From positions 1 to 55,397 of the forward strand of contig ADNK01000399.1 in NCBI GenBank assembly GCA_000320545.1: 55,397 bases of DNA. Reading direction: 5' to 3'. This DNA comes from Bigelowiella natans CCMP2755. Taxonomy: Eukaryota > Cercozoa > Chlorarachniophyceae. The notes below the pieces were generated by a model. That model saw nothing but the letters and a program-made list of their open reading frames with translations, had not been told where the DNA came from and searched no databases. Made by a program: the position numbers and the translations under genes. Below, one piece after another: positions 12,939 through 26,188 of the stretch; the first letter of the stretch is position 1, and every line of letters starts with the position of its first letter.

Positions 12939-14414
12939 TGTCTAGATGAAGGAAAGTGATAACGGATTTGGGGGGGGGGGGGTGATGGTAATGTAGGAGG
13001 GTGATATATTAAATGCTAATGTTGTATTATCCTTATACCTTTGTTCCTTCTCCTCCCCCCCCTCTATCTTTATAATGGTTAGATTTCATTTGCGAAGAGA
13101 GTTGTTAGGCCAGTATGATATGTTTCTTACCGACAAGAAGGTGTACCGTTCATCATCCTGACAGAAAGAAACCAAGAGGGGGGGTAGAAGAAGGGAGAGA
13201 GAGAGAGGGAGAGAGAGAGAGAAAGAGAGAGAGGGAGAGAGGGTGAAGTCTGCATGTGCCAGGAGTGTAAAGTGCATACACTGCACAAAGAGGCCTACCA
13301 GCACGAGGGGGGGGGGAGAAGAGCCCACATTTTGCTTTTTCCGTGCATGTGGCCTACTACTGCCATCCTACGGTCAGCGTGAAGATGTATAAACAATTTT
13401 ATGGTTTCCAGCTCCCTTCCATGAAATCTGAGCGTTGTCTTTCGTGTCTCTCTGTTTTTTCACTGCTAATACGCATCTCGAAAAGATGACGCATCGAGTG
13501 GCTCAGGTCGCCAGTTAACATAATGATTCATCGCGCGTGTGTGTGTGTGTTGTGTTTTGATTGGAAAAATAAAGTTGTATTTCGCGTGTATTGGGACGGC
13601 AAATAAGTAGTAGCAGTGTAGTGCTGACTTACGACGACGATTTCATGGCCTCCTCCTCCTCCTTCTCCTCCTCCTTTGAATATCAGTTGATGGGAGCCAA
13701 ATTCATCCGGAAAAACCGGCTACCAATACCGATAAGGGTAGACGATGGATATGTGATGATGACGATAATGTTGATAGGAATAGTCCCTTTCCACCAGATG
13801 CATTGATGTATAATGTGCTTTGTTCCTCTGCCCCCTCCCCCCCTCCCTGCGATTTCTCCAGGTGTCGAAGAACCGAACGTCGGTTGACCAAGAGATTGCG
13901 GAAGTGCTGAAGTAAGATGAGGATGATTGTTGTATATATCTAGAGAGCAATGTTACACGTAAAAACTTCGATTGTCACTTGCAGAGTAAATATTTCATTA
14001 TGGAAATGGCGATTTGCTGCATTGCTTCTTCGCCCTCCTTGGCTGATATAGTATGTAATATGACCCCTAAATCTGCACAATTCTTCATGACTCTCAGTAC
14101 CACATTCGTGCAAGAAACAAACGGCGATTGTCTCACCGTCAGGTCCCTTTTGCAAATACATACATCTTAAAATATATTTCATAGAAATCATAGGATGTGT
14201 GCATTTTTGTGTTTGTGTGCGCGATTTCCTGCCATGAGTTGCCGCATTGTGTTGGGCAGAGTGGGCGACACAAATATGAGCGGAAAAGAACTTGCAGAAA
14301 ACATACGGTAGAAGAGCATTTCCTTCTCATGATATATCTACAAAACACATATAGAAACAACTACCCGCATAGATTTACACAGTCATATGTTATAACGTTA
14401 GCAAGCCAGCGCAA

Positions 14415-14476
<62 letters not shown>

Positions 14477-15334
14477 TTATATAACTTATTGGATTGTATG
14501 TACGTGCTGTTGTGTGTTGATATGTTATTCTGCAACAACCGATGTGTGTTTTTAGATGTGCAGTAGCGGCTGCTGTTCTAAAGCTCGTCCACGGAGGGGT
14601 AATAATAGCTTTGCTGCGCGCTCCTGAAGACGCGTCTAATCATTGCTTCGTGTCCCTAACACAAAACTTACTGCTTGATTTCTTTTGAACCGACCTGCTT
14701 TCCATGATGGGCTTTTCGCAGTGGAACGGCGTAATATCAATGAATGTGAAGGCGCATCGTGGCCCGGCCGTCCCTCTATTTCTGCAGGTAACCTACCGCC
14801 TCGGCGTTGGCGCTATCGAAATTGCATTTTAGCTCGGAAAACGTGGGAGGAAGGGGGGGGGGGGGGTTAGGGTTGGAAGTTAAGCGAGGGTTTGCAACAT
14901 GGCCAACATCTATCTCTATACAGGGCGAAGAAACGTTTTTAAGTCAGTATCAGGACGCGCAGCGAGAAAGAAAGGCCGGTGATTCGAAGGCAACAGCTGT
15001 GGAGAACACCGAGGACTCTAAGAACTCACAAGGAGGCCTGCTAGAGCTGTTGAAGGGGAAGTTGTCTCTATGGCCAAAGCCGTCATCACGAGAGAAAAAT
15101 GGCGACGATATTCCCGAGAATGCTCACAAAGAGGAACAGCAGCTACAAGGTGGTAGCCTTATGATAAACGAGCAGATTCAGATCCCGGATTCTAGCAAAC
15201 TGCAAAAACAGCAGCACGGGAAGGAGCATGCTTTAACTCAGGGTCTTGCTGAATTCCGTGCAGATAACGGTGCGACTCATGACGAGACGAAATTCGCCCT
15301 GGTAGATCAAGTTGCAGCGACAGCAGTGGCGTAG
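9808..15334 (+). CDS. Unrecognised multi-exon helical protein
   Basis: I do not recognise this protein. The first seven junctions agree in phase: exons 9808-10069, 10192-10283, 10371-10406, 10644-10731, 10866-10915, 11024-11060 and one starting 11227. They give a Ser/Leu-rich N-terminus, then helical text including ELRVLENNDPLPRKAAAFAA, LKLATDSPIRQTRATEAAEA, FTEDQAVFVQIGLKIMKE. A further helical stretch (FLHHAFEKTVLVAVVASLAA) lies near 11430-11490. Short exon candidates follow near 12400-12480, 13862-13913, 13984-14050 and 14555-14597, but I could not chain them all. The last exon, 14924-15334, is hydrophilic (GEETFLSQYQDAQRERKA...) and ends in TAG. The start at 9808 is a guess, since CTTGTAG just before it could be an acceptor. 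The middle contains long microsatellite-rich introns. Confidence 0.45.
11927..11992. repeat. (CA)n-(GA)n compound microsatellite
   Basis: CA repeats running directly into GA repeats inside a probable intron of the plus-strand gene 9808-15334. Long antisense frames across it are repeat artefacts. Confidence 0.95.
12848..12934. repeat. (TA)n-(TG)n-(AG)n triple compound microsatellite
   Basis: About 32 bp of TA, then about 20 bp of TG, then about 32 bp of AG separated by a short TAGTAG. Intronic within the gene 9808-15334. A poly-G tract follows at about 12970-12982. Confidence 0.95.
14424..14474. repeat. (AT)n-(GT)n compound microsatellite
   Basis: TA dinucleotides followed directly by TG dinucleotides in a probable intron of gene 9808-15334, with the same TA-to-TG order as at 12848. 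Confidence 0.95.
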
Positions 15335-16728
15335 CACATATCCCAGTAATGAGCCAAACAGTGCTCTTAGATTGATACGCACTCAGCACAAAAATAGTAT
15401 CGCCACCTCCCATAAGCAGAAAGAACATGTTTGGCAGTGCATGCAAGATCGTCATGTTCATTCTTACGAGGTTCGTCCGTCATCTTGCAACGACTGACTG
15501 GTTTAACACTGCACGCGTTTCGATGTCACGTTGTTCATGCATGGTTTGGGAGCAGATCTTGATCATTCAGACACCGTGTACATGATGCACAAATTGAACA
15601 TATGCACACATCAATTTTGTTGCACATGCCATCATTGCTGCTTGTTGTTTTGCTAATCATCGGATGAGTGCAATGCCTGTGGCTTCTCTGCCACTGTGAC
15701 ACGCGCTTGGGCCAACACATGCGTGCCAAAACTTCATTGGCTACGAGTCTAGAAATGGCTAGTTTTCAGAAGCAGGTTGGTGCATGTTTCGCATGCTCAC
15801 ATACTAGCATGCTGGCATGGCAATCAGTGATGATTTGGCTGCAACGATGCTAGCTACTAGAGCTAGCTAGCTAGCGATGGGCAAATCATCATTGTGGCTG
15901 CGATGTCGATTGCAATTGAACATCAAGAAGGGACAGAGCACCAACCAGTTGAAAATGCATGCATCACCATGTCTCATCATATCTGCGTCAAGTGCGCCCC
16001 TCTAGCCCTGTCTAGCTAGCTAGCTGTCTGGCTGCCCAGTGTGACACTGGCTGTGGCCTGACTTGTCCACAAATCCCTCTCAACTTGCATGGACTTGAGA
16101 TCGCATCTGAAACTCTAGTTTAAAAAAACAAGGAAAAACGGGGATCGAGGGCATGCCTGACACGTCAGACATGCAGGAGCGGGGCCAGGCCAGCAGGACT
16201 AGAGTGTGGGGCTACGATGGCGACGGGCGCGATCAACACTAGCTAGCTAGAACGGCAATTGTCTCCACTCCCCACGAAGACGGAGAAGGCGACACAACGA
16301 AAGAGAAGAATCAATGCAATGTGGCCCCTACGGTTTCTCAATGTGGATCCTGTCTGGGTTTCTGTTGCATGCCTGCTTCCTCCGAAGGGGCAGAGCTCTG
16401 CCCATCTCTTCTCCTCCCTCGCAACCTCTCTCCTGGAATCTTGGAAATCGCGCGTGGCCGGAAAAAATCGCAACACAGCGGTCTTCCAGGTAATCAGCTC
16501 TTTCGCTAGGAAATGTAGGGCATTTTTGCAAGAACTATTGAGAATTACGGGCGTTCTCCTGTTCAAGAATCTCTTCTTTCTGTATTCGGAAATTCCGTTG
16601 TCGCAATTACGTGATTGGGATGCGTTTACCAAGGAATTATGGGCATTTGAAAGAAAGAGTCGCGAAAACCCCTCCCCTCCTGCGTCCCTCTCGCGCCTTA
16701 TCTCCGCCCACTCTTTTTTGGCCCCTCC
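15335..16728. other. Intergenic region with CTAG/CATG-rich island (b)
   Basis: Lies between the stop at 15334 and the HECT ligase start at 16729. From about 15520 to 16260 it is rich in TGCATG, CATGC, CTAGC and TAGCTAGC words, for example the GCTAGCTAGCTAGCG run near 15863-15877, a run near 16011-16024 and another near 16238. Imperfect relatives of CATGCTAGCATG occur near 15804. Frames on both strands at 16243-16760 are open, but I see no family match or splice logic, so no gene is called there. The last 450 bp are the likely promoter and leader of the HECT gene. Confidence 0.65.
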
Positions 16729-17780
16729 ATGAAAATCGACACCAAGCTTCTTCAGAAGCATGATGTCAAATCATCATCTTCGCGGGTGGAGGAAGAGGTT
16801 GGTTCCAGCAGGGCATGCGCCGTCTATTTTCTTTTTGCCTGCTGCAGTGCATCCACCGAGAGAATTTTTTCAGCGAAAGCCTATGGAAATTTCTTTTGTG
16901 TGCGGGCTCGGAGCGGAGTTTCTTCCTAAGTTGCCTTGATCCATTTTAGTTCGTCTAGGATTCTTCCACAGTGTACATTCGGATGTTGCAAACGAGCGGG
17001 CCATCATCTGCCTCGCGTAGCAGCTGTCAATTGTAATCACGTTGTGATAACATGTTCCGATCTATAGGATGGGGTCGTGGAACTTCGGCGGAGATTGCAA
17101 GGGAAGAAGGGCACAACGTTAGGAAGAGTGCTTCGTGATCAGGATAGTTGGTCATGGGGCAAGGTAGTCGTTCATACCTTACGAAGATTTTTGCAGCAGC
17201 ACATGATATTTCTTCCTTCTCTGCAGGCTGATTTGACAAAGTGGGTGGAAATTATGGATGAATTTGATTCCCTTCTCGAAAAGGCTTGCAAAGGCAAGCT
17301 TGGGGATGATTTAACTATAGAAATACTGAGATTCACAGAGCTGCTCCTGAAAAACTGTTTCGACGCCCGTCTGTATAATTCCCATGAGGTATCAATCTTT
17401 TACTCTTTCGTAAATGTGAATATCTTCCATTGAAATGACGAATGCCCCATCATTGATTGCAGCGCTTACTTGGCCTGCTGGATAATGACAACCCTATGGT
17501 TGTAGCAGAAGTCCTCGCGGTCTTTGATACCATGGTAGCGCAAAACCACTACTAATTCGTTGCTAGTTCACACTTTTATCTTTATCTTTTTAACACACAA
17601 CATTAATGGCTGGACTTTGATCGGATATCGTTAGTTTAAGCACACTGGGTGTAGAAGTAATTCTCTGCTGGATCACGACGTATATAAAGCAAAGATATTC
17701 TCGTTAGCAACGGGGTTTTGTGTTCCGCACAGCACCAGCTCCTTGAGAGAGATTTGCACAAGCGGTGTCTCATCAGAAGA

Positions 17781-17838
<58 letters not shown>

Positions 17839-20800
17839 CCCGATTTTGTGGAAGAGTCTTAACCAAGCACTTCAATATAAACAGTGTGAACGAATGCGCA
17901 AAGAGTTAAAATTCACGTATCCGGGTGAAGGAGACCAGAAAGGTCAAGGACAACGATTTGTCGCGTAGATAGACTCAGGTCACTGACATTGGATTTGTTT
18001 TCACTATTACAGAGTGTGTCATAGATCTAGCGCAAATCGCAGGGACCGGGAAAACAACACTTAGGAAAAATGGAAAACTAGCGAAAAAGTACCAAAATGT
18101 CCCGGATAGGTACTTTGGCACACCATTGATTGATTGAGCCCCCCCCCCGATAATACATGCATCTAATTCTATCTAATCTTAGATACAAATACTCCCTCAA
18201 GCATCATCTCAATTTCGCGAGGGCTTTCTCGGACGAAATTGTGAGAACTAAGTACGTCATGATCAAACTAATGGCGATACGGCTGGCCATGTGCTTTTCG
18301 TGGAGCAGAAATGAGGTGAATATATAACAAGAGGCTGAGACATCCACGGTGTTGCGAAGTAAACAGCTAACAAATTTGTGGTTGTTGTTATTCCTTTTCT
18401 CCAGTGGGTACAAAAGTACTTCAAATCCAACCCGCACTTGACGGAGATGCTTCTGGACCTTCTTCAAAATAGTCACCTCATACCACTAGATGTGACCGTT
18501 CTTACCGTGCATTGCTTGAAAAGCTTGACTCAGGTCTTAGTGATATATTATATCTCGATTTTATCCCATATTCAAAAAATTGATGTCTTTTCAGGTACCT
18601 TACGTCGAGACTCGGATGAGAGACCTTCGGGTCTTGACGGACGGTGTAATCCCGTCCTTGCTTCTTCAGTGTATCACGCGGCTGAAAACCAACCCCGATA
18701 GCGCCCCTGACTTACTGCTCACCGGCGCCCTACTTTCCTTCATACAGAAAATTAGTTCTGAGAATATTTTGCTGGCCTACAATCGGACACTTCGTCCAGC
18801 AGATATAATGGATTGGATGGTCTCGCTAATCTCCAACCTCGCGATCAAAAACGCGATGGTTTTGATGAGGGCGCTGAGAATCATAGAGAAGCTCATCGCT
18901 CCGAGTCGAGACCTTGTCTCGATCGGTGGTGTCCATCATTCTGTATCTCGGTCTCGGTTCCACCAAGCGAATGGGTTTGATATTTGTCTGAAGCGGTTGC
19001 AGCAGATATACGTGAATAGTCCTGGGAAGAGGGAAGGGCTTACTTACATCCGAAAACGTACAAAGACGATGGCTACCGGATGCGCGGGGCACTTGCTTGG
19101 AAAATGCGTCAAAGCTTTCCTGAGAGTGGCTTCGATATCTGTGAGACAGAGTAGGCGTCCAATCAGATCAGATCTCCTTAAGGAGGGAGAGTTTTCGAAC
19201 ATCATCATCACGTTGTGGAGGATGTCGCAAGGTTCGGCGAAAGGTGCTTGTGGAGACAATATGGAGAGCAAGGAGTCTGAGAATAAATCCTCCGCTGATA
19301 TGAAGGGCCCCCCTCTTCTAAAGAAGAGGAGGAAGACTGAAGCATCGTCCAGCAGCAGCCTGGCATCAGAGGCGTCTTCGTCCATGCAAGTGAGCACGGA
19401 TCCGAAGCGAAGAAGCGCCAAGGAGTTGCTAGGAGACAAGATCTTTGCTCTGTCCTGCGCGCTTCTGTGTAATGTGATCCAGAACCGACCGGCGTGCACG
19501 AAGACCCTGCACGCGAATGGGGTCACCAAGGTTTTCCTTCAGACCTTGCACCCCGGCATGTTCCAGACAGAGGCGGTGATAAAGACTGTGCCCGAGACGA
19601 TCCGCTCTCTCTGCTTTAGCTCCGACGCGTTGAAGACGTTGATGATGGGCCCTCGGCCCCTTGAGTATTTGTTCAACCTGGTGTCTTCTCACAGGTCGCA
19701 TCACCTCGACATCCTGACGATCCCTGCACTTCACTTTCTGGCAAAGTCTCTGGAAGAGCTCATAAAGCACTTCCCAGCCTTTGTCACCCCGGCCATGAAT
19801 TGCTGCAAGAAGATGCTGATGGACCTGGCAGAGAACTACGGCTGTGATAGCAACGTGCCCATGGAAAACTACCGGCGATGTATCGTGAACGTTGCCTTCT
19901 TCCTGACCGGTAACGATGGACGACTAGCGCAAGTTTTAGGGAAAAAAGTCGTGATGGGCGTCCTTCCCGACGTCGTTCAGGCCCTCTACGAGAAGGAGGC
20001 GGCAAAGTCTAGCATGAAGGACATCTGCTTCAAACTGTGTGAGCCGATGGTAAGGATAACAAATCAGGAGCCGACGAAGATGGCCGGGTATCTGCTCGAA
20101 AGGTGTATCAAGCGATTAGACGCAGTGATACAATCGGATTCCTACAAAACCCAAAAGTTTCTCACTTGGCGCGAGGATGAAGTTGCTCTCGTCAAGGAGG
20201 TGCAGCAGCTTACCCACATCCACTGGTATATGTCCGTCTTGCTGAGACTATCGAGGAAATCCGTGGGTGCCATGCTCAAGCACAACTCCTTCAAGATCTT
20301 TGTAGAAAAGGTCTCCCGAGTGGTGTGTCTGTGTAAATGGAATTTTACTTCCGCAATGGCGGAGAACCCGGAGCTGATGAAGAAACGCGGAGCGCAGACA
20401 ACAAACGAGTCGCGTGCGGCCAATCAGCAGGAGACGGCTTCGAACGGCGGGAAGCAGCAGAATTCTAAGAGTAGTAGCAGCAGCAGCAGCAGTAGTAGTA
20501 ATAGTAGTAGTAGCTCCTCGTCAGGTGGTTCAAAAGAGGTCTTGAACAAACAGGCTGATGATGCGTCGAGCGACCCGACAAAGAAGAGCGGAAATGCTAC
20601 TAAGGATTCCAAGAAAAGGGCCGAATTTCTCGAGAAATATCGAGACCCGTACTGCGGGGCCACGAAGAATGTGTTCTTGATGGCTGGCAAGCTGATCAGA
20701 TTTCTCACAAAGTTCGCAAAATCATCCAACGGAAGTGATTACGTCGACCTCATCGAGCACATTATCATGATGTATCTCGAATTCAAGCCCGCCGCCGAGC

Positions 20801-23800
20801 TGAAGGGGTGGACCTCCCTCTTTCATTTCTCAAAGGCCAGCATCAAGCTCTGCTCCTCCATGCTGCTCTCCGGCTCTTCGTACGAGTTTAGCACGGGGGT
20901 ATTCAAAGCTTTCAGTCAGAAAGGGGGAACGGCCAGCGTGATGAAGATCTTCAAATGGCTGCTTGATATGCCAGCCAAACCGGGACAGGATGCAGCACGT
21001 GCGAGCCATTTCTTGGAAAATCCCTGGGGAATTGATACTAAGCTGCTCCCATCCCCCAGGGCACTGAACGCAGCCCAAGCCTTGATTGGGGAGATCGGGA
21101 AGTTCATCTCGTCGCTCTCCTCCCACGTGCCCAAGAGCGTGATTTGCGTCGAATTCGTTACGCACGGGCTGAAGACCAAGGCCGCCGTGCATGGAGTCCA
21201 GTTCTGCACTTCCGTTGTGACTACGGCCCGCAGGCTGCTCGACAACAGAGAGAACGTGTCGGGAAAGAAGAAACTCAAGGAGGAGGACCTCATCAAGTTG
21301 GTGAGCATGGGATTTCGAAAGTCCCTGGCCATCCACGCGCTCCGGAAGAATCGATACAATCTTCAGTTCGCGATGGAATGGCTCCTCAACAACCCCGATG
21401 ATCCGCTCGATGCCGACGCGGAGGTTGATGACGTTGATTTTCAAAAGTCCCTGGCGATGCTGGACTCGAAGGAGTTCCTCCGCTCTTTGCTGCTCTCCTT
21501 GCGAGCGTTGTCCAAAGCAAATGCCGCTTCGAAGGCAATGGATAAGTACATATCTTCTGTGGCGAGTCTCCTCATCGCGATGTGCACGTTAGATGATAAA
21601 AATGATACGGCGAGTGAGAGCTCAAAAAATCATTCCGTGGACGAAAAGGTCCCCAGCAACAGCAGTAGTTGCAGCCGCAGCAGCAGCACAGTGCTAAAGG
21701 GACTCAGCGAATGTGCTCCGAAGGAGACCAAAGGTGCGGTTTCAAATGCCAATACTCCCAGTGGCGAGGAATCGAAGCAGGAATCGTCGTCTCATAATAA
21801 ATGGAGGCGAGACGGGGTTGTTAAGGACATCATAGACATAATAAAGACCCTTTCGTTCGAAGCCCCGACGAAGGGCCCGAAAACACCGAGTGGGAAGCAC
21901 GCGAAGACTAAAGCAAATACGACAAGCCGGACGCCCAGAGGAGGCGGCAGCAGCAGGTCAAAAGCAGCCAAGGCGCGCTATGTGAGGCAAGGCACCCCCC
22001 AGGAGATGTATATTTTCTTCTACTTGCTCGCAATACTGGTCGAGCAGGACGAGATGTGCCGTAAGATCGCCGTGAAGAACAACGCTCTTCCCATCCTTCT
22101 GTCGCAAGCGAGGCGCATCGCTGATTTCTTACATGCCACTACCACCACGGTCTCGAGCTTGAATTCTCTAATCTCTTCTTCTTCTTCTTCTTCTTCTTCT
22201 TCTTCTCTTTCTTCTTCTTCCGGCGCCACGCGCAAGCGAAAGGGGTCCACCATTACGGAGAATGAAAATCGGAAGAAATTGTCAAAGAACGATGCCAGGT
22301 CTGGAAAATTACAGCGTGGTCAGTCTGGGCCTGCTACTTCTTCCGCGGAAAAGAACAATTCCAAAGGTATTTTGCCAACAACAGCCGTAAGATTTATTGG
22401 AGAAACAAGGGCTACGACACCCAGAGGTGGTGCTTAGGAGGGGGGGTGAGGTTGAAATGATGATGATGCGGCAAACAATGGCGCTTGCTAATCCTTTTCG
22501 CATTCTTTTTCATTCCTCAGCAAACCCGGAGGTAGAGTTCGGAGAAGCATCGTTGAGTATCGTTCTGTGCATCTTCAACTTGTTTCTGGACAAAAGTCTT
22601 GGGAACGTTCGCAATAGTACCACCACCACTACCACCACCACCTCCACCAAAACAACTCAACCCCCTGCAGCAGCATCGGTTGCAGACGCAAATCAGGTTG
22701 TTCTCTCCAAAAAGGAGGCGAAAGCTGCTGTCTCAACTGCGGCCACGAAGCATGCGGAGGACGCGGATCGTAAGGATGGAACCAATGATGACGAAGCGAA
22801 CTCGAAGCTTCTCTCCATGTCCGACATCGACACGATGCTTGCGTTCAGCGTGTCGCTACTCAACATACCGCTCGTTGGCCCTTTGCTCCCGCTGATGGAA
22901 ATCCTCTCGAAGCTGACAAAGTCATGGCGAAACGCGGTCTACTTCGTGAAGAAAGGAGGGCTGCGCCAATTGCTCAACATCAAAAGCATGCCGGGCATCG
23001 AGGCCGGCCTTGTGCTGACGTGCCAGACGATTCTACGGCACGCCGTAGAACACCCAGCGGTCCTGCAGCAGAGCATGCAGAGGGAGATATTCGTCTATGT
23101 TGCGGAGCACTCCAAGCAGCAAGGCAGCAGCCGCAGCAGTAGCAGCAAGAGGGAATTGAATCTCCACGAGCTCGTTACGAGGCTGGGAACCATTGTGAGT
23201 CGTGACCCGCCGATCTTCCTCAAGGCTCTCCGCTCGATTTGCAGGTTTGACGCGCATGAGGACAACAAGGCGGTGACGGTCAGCTTGAAGACGCAGAAGC
23301 TCAAGTTCGACTACGAGCTCGAGAAGAAAGACGAGGCGTTCATATCACGATATCTGAACTCATTTATGCACAGCGTGATGATGGATTACATGAACGACAC
23401 GACGACGAAAGCTGAGGACGACGTTAAAGGGGAAGAAGGGGGGGGTGTGATCATTCCAGCAGCAGTAGCAGCGGCAACAACAAAAAAGGCGTCGTCTTCT
23501 TCGGAGTCAAAGACGAGGAAGAAAGCTACAGCCGCGAAGAAGAGCGGGGAGGATGATACCAAAGAGGATGGGAAAAGCAGCCCGCCATCAACAGAATCGA
23601 AGGGCGAGCGCGGGCTTGGGTACAAACCACTGCTACGAGGAAAGTCGATGTTTGATTTCCTGCGAAACCTCGTCGAGACGCATCACCCCATCTCCAACAA
23701 CATCGTGAAATTTCAGTACGAATCCGCCACGAAGAGCAGCAAGAGGGAAGCGAAGACGAAGAGCTTCGTTTCATACGCCGTGGGAACGATGTTCGAAGGG

Positions 23801-26151
23801 TGCTCCAGCACGCTCCTCACAACGCTTTGCTGCCGGAACCCCAGCAAGGCTGCCCCCATCGTCATCAACGCCATGGTAGAGTGGATTCGGTTCGCTCTTG
23901 CAGAGCCGAACAAGCCCCCCCCCGACTTAGCGATTGACAACTTACTGTTTCTCCTGGGCCTCTTCAAGAATCTTCTCCATCGCTCCTCCCTCCGAAGGAA
24001 GTTTGTGACCCTGATGGTCAAATCTAGGCTTCTGGATGTGTTAGCGATATTGATGAACTGGATGACGGATCACGGTAGTGGTAGCAGCAGCAGCAGCAGT
24101 AGTAGCAGGAGGAGGAGTAGTAAATCGGTAGGATCCAGTATGTTGAGGGCGTACTTCCAAATCTTGGATACGATTCTTCGAGAAGACGAGAGGAAACCTT
24201 TGAAACTTGACGACACGCCGGATCCTGAGGCGGCCGAGTACATCACCGCCGAGGAGCGTTATGGATCGGAAAGAAGCTCGTCGTCATCGTTGAACCCGTT
24301 TGCTCGGATGTTTTCCAGCGGCCCACGGTATCTCATCGAGGCTATCCGAAGGCGCGCTGTGATCCGCCGGCCGGGAGAGATGCAGCTCGTCTTGCAGAAC
24401 GCCCTAGTTGACGGCCCCTTGATCATCCTCCAGAACCAATTTGGGGGTGCGGATGAGCATGGACATCCCAACCTCGAGGAGGAGGAGGAGGAGGAGGAGG
24501 AGGAGGAGGATCACGAGTTGATGGGAGACGACGCGAACATGTTGATGAATGATGAAATGGACCACGAGCATGGGGAAGACGGACTGTGGGGCGACCAGTC
24601 CGATCTTGAGGATCACGACGACGAACTTGCGGAGGATGACTTCGGTGAAGAGGACGAGGATGATGATGATGATGGCCCGGAAGACATGGAAGACGATATG
24701 TCTGAAGTTCGCGTTGAGGACGATGAGGACATTGCGAGCGAGACTGTGGAGGAGCGGTGGAGGAGAGAGGAGGCCGAAGAAGATGCTGCAGCGGTAGGAG
24801 CGATTGATATTAGGATTATGAGCGATGACGGTATCGAGGGGGAGGAGGACGAGGATGATGATGAGGACAATAATGGGAACGACGGGGACGACGACATCAA
24901 TGAAGACGAAGCCCAGCAGATCCTATTGGCGGAAGAAGAGTCTAAGCTTACAGAGGAGGGGCAAAATGACGATGAGCAGGAGGAAGATGAGGTCGATAAT
25001 TCTCCTCAAGATTTGCTGGAGGACATTGATGAAATCGTTGGGGACGACGACGATGATGATGATGAGGATGGAAATCCTTTCAATTCAGATTTCCTCCGAG
25101 AAGGTGGCCAGCCACTTCAATACGATGATGGAGAGGCAGACCAGGCAGCATCATCCGCGACAAGAATCCCACAACACTTCTATCGGATCTTCGAGCACAA
25201 GTATGACATGTACGAGTCCAAGATTCAGAGCGGCCCTGCGATGCGATGGTACGAGTTTGGGGAAGCCTCTCATGGACGAAATATGGAGCTTAGAAAGCTG
25301 ATCAAGAGAATTGTTTCTGAGGTGAGGGAGGAGACCCAAAAAAAACGACAGAGAGAGAAATCGAAGGAGAAGAAATCAACTGATGGTGATTCCAAGGGCA
25401 AAGAGAAAGGAAACGCACCGACGGCGATGAGCGGCAATAGCAGTGCTGCTGCGAGTCAAGTCACTACGGCTCAATCAGAATCTTCGGACAGCAAAAAGGC
25501 TGCCGCTGCCGCCGCAGAGAGAAAGGAAAATGGAGAGGAAGGCAAAGGAGGAGGAGTTGCGGAGATGGTTGTCGAGACAACTCAAACTGCTACTAACGCA
25601 GCTGCTCAGCCAATGCCCTCGGGTAAGATACGAGTTTCCCCCCCTTTTCTATGCTAATATTGTGACGACATCTTCGGCACCAGAAAGTGATTAAATTATG
25701 CTAGCAGCATCGATATGCTTGTAGTATCTCAATACTCTGTTAATAGCTACCCCCACCCCCCCTTCTTTTGCCCTGATGAACCGGATCATTTTGGCTTCTT
25801 TTATTGTATGTAGTAGGGTCTGGTGCGGCAAGTGCTACCGGCTCTGGAGGGGGGGCTTCAGAGCAGGCAGCAGCAAGTTTGCGTGCCTCTTTGAACGCAA
25901 ATACTTCCCCCGCACCGGGATCATCAGCTCATCTTTCGTCATTGTCGTCGTCGTCGTCACAGTCTGCCCCCATTACGACGACGTCAGGTGGTGGCCCAGC
26001 TGGGTCCGCAGCAATTCCGGCATTCGAAACACCGACACCAGCTTCCTCAACATCAACGATTGATCCATTCTTCTTGGCTGCGCTTCCCCCTGAGCTCCAG
26101 GCGGAGATCCTTTCCACTCAAAGCCAAAGAATGAGGCGCTTTCAAGCGGAT

Positions 26152-26188
<37 letters not shown>

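Noticed and set aside
16243-16761. Overlapping open frames on both strands just upstream of the HECT gene
   Set aside because: Neither strand shows a recognisable domain, and the plus-strand frames end before or overlap the HUWE1-like start at 16729; probably promoter and leader.
20830-21444. 204-residue antisense frame in the HECT gene
   Set aside because: It is the complement of well-supported coding sequence that includes the UBA domain.
24613-24900. Antisense poly-Ser frame opposite the acidic region
   Set aside because: It arises from GAT/GAC/GAG codons read in reverse; no independent evidence.
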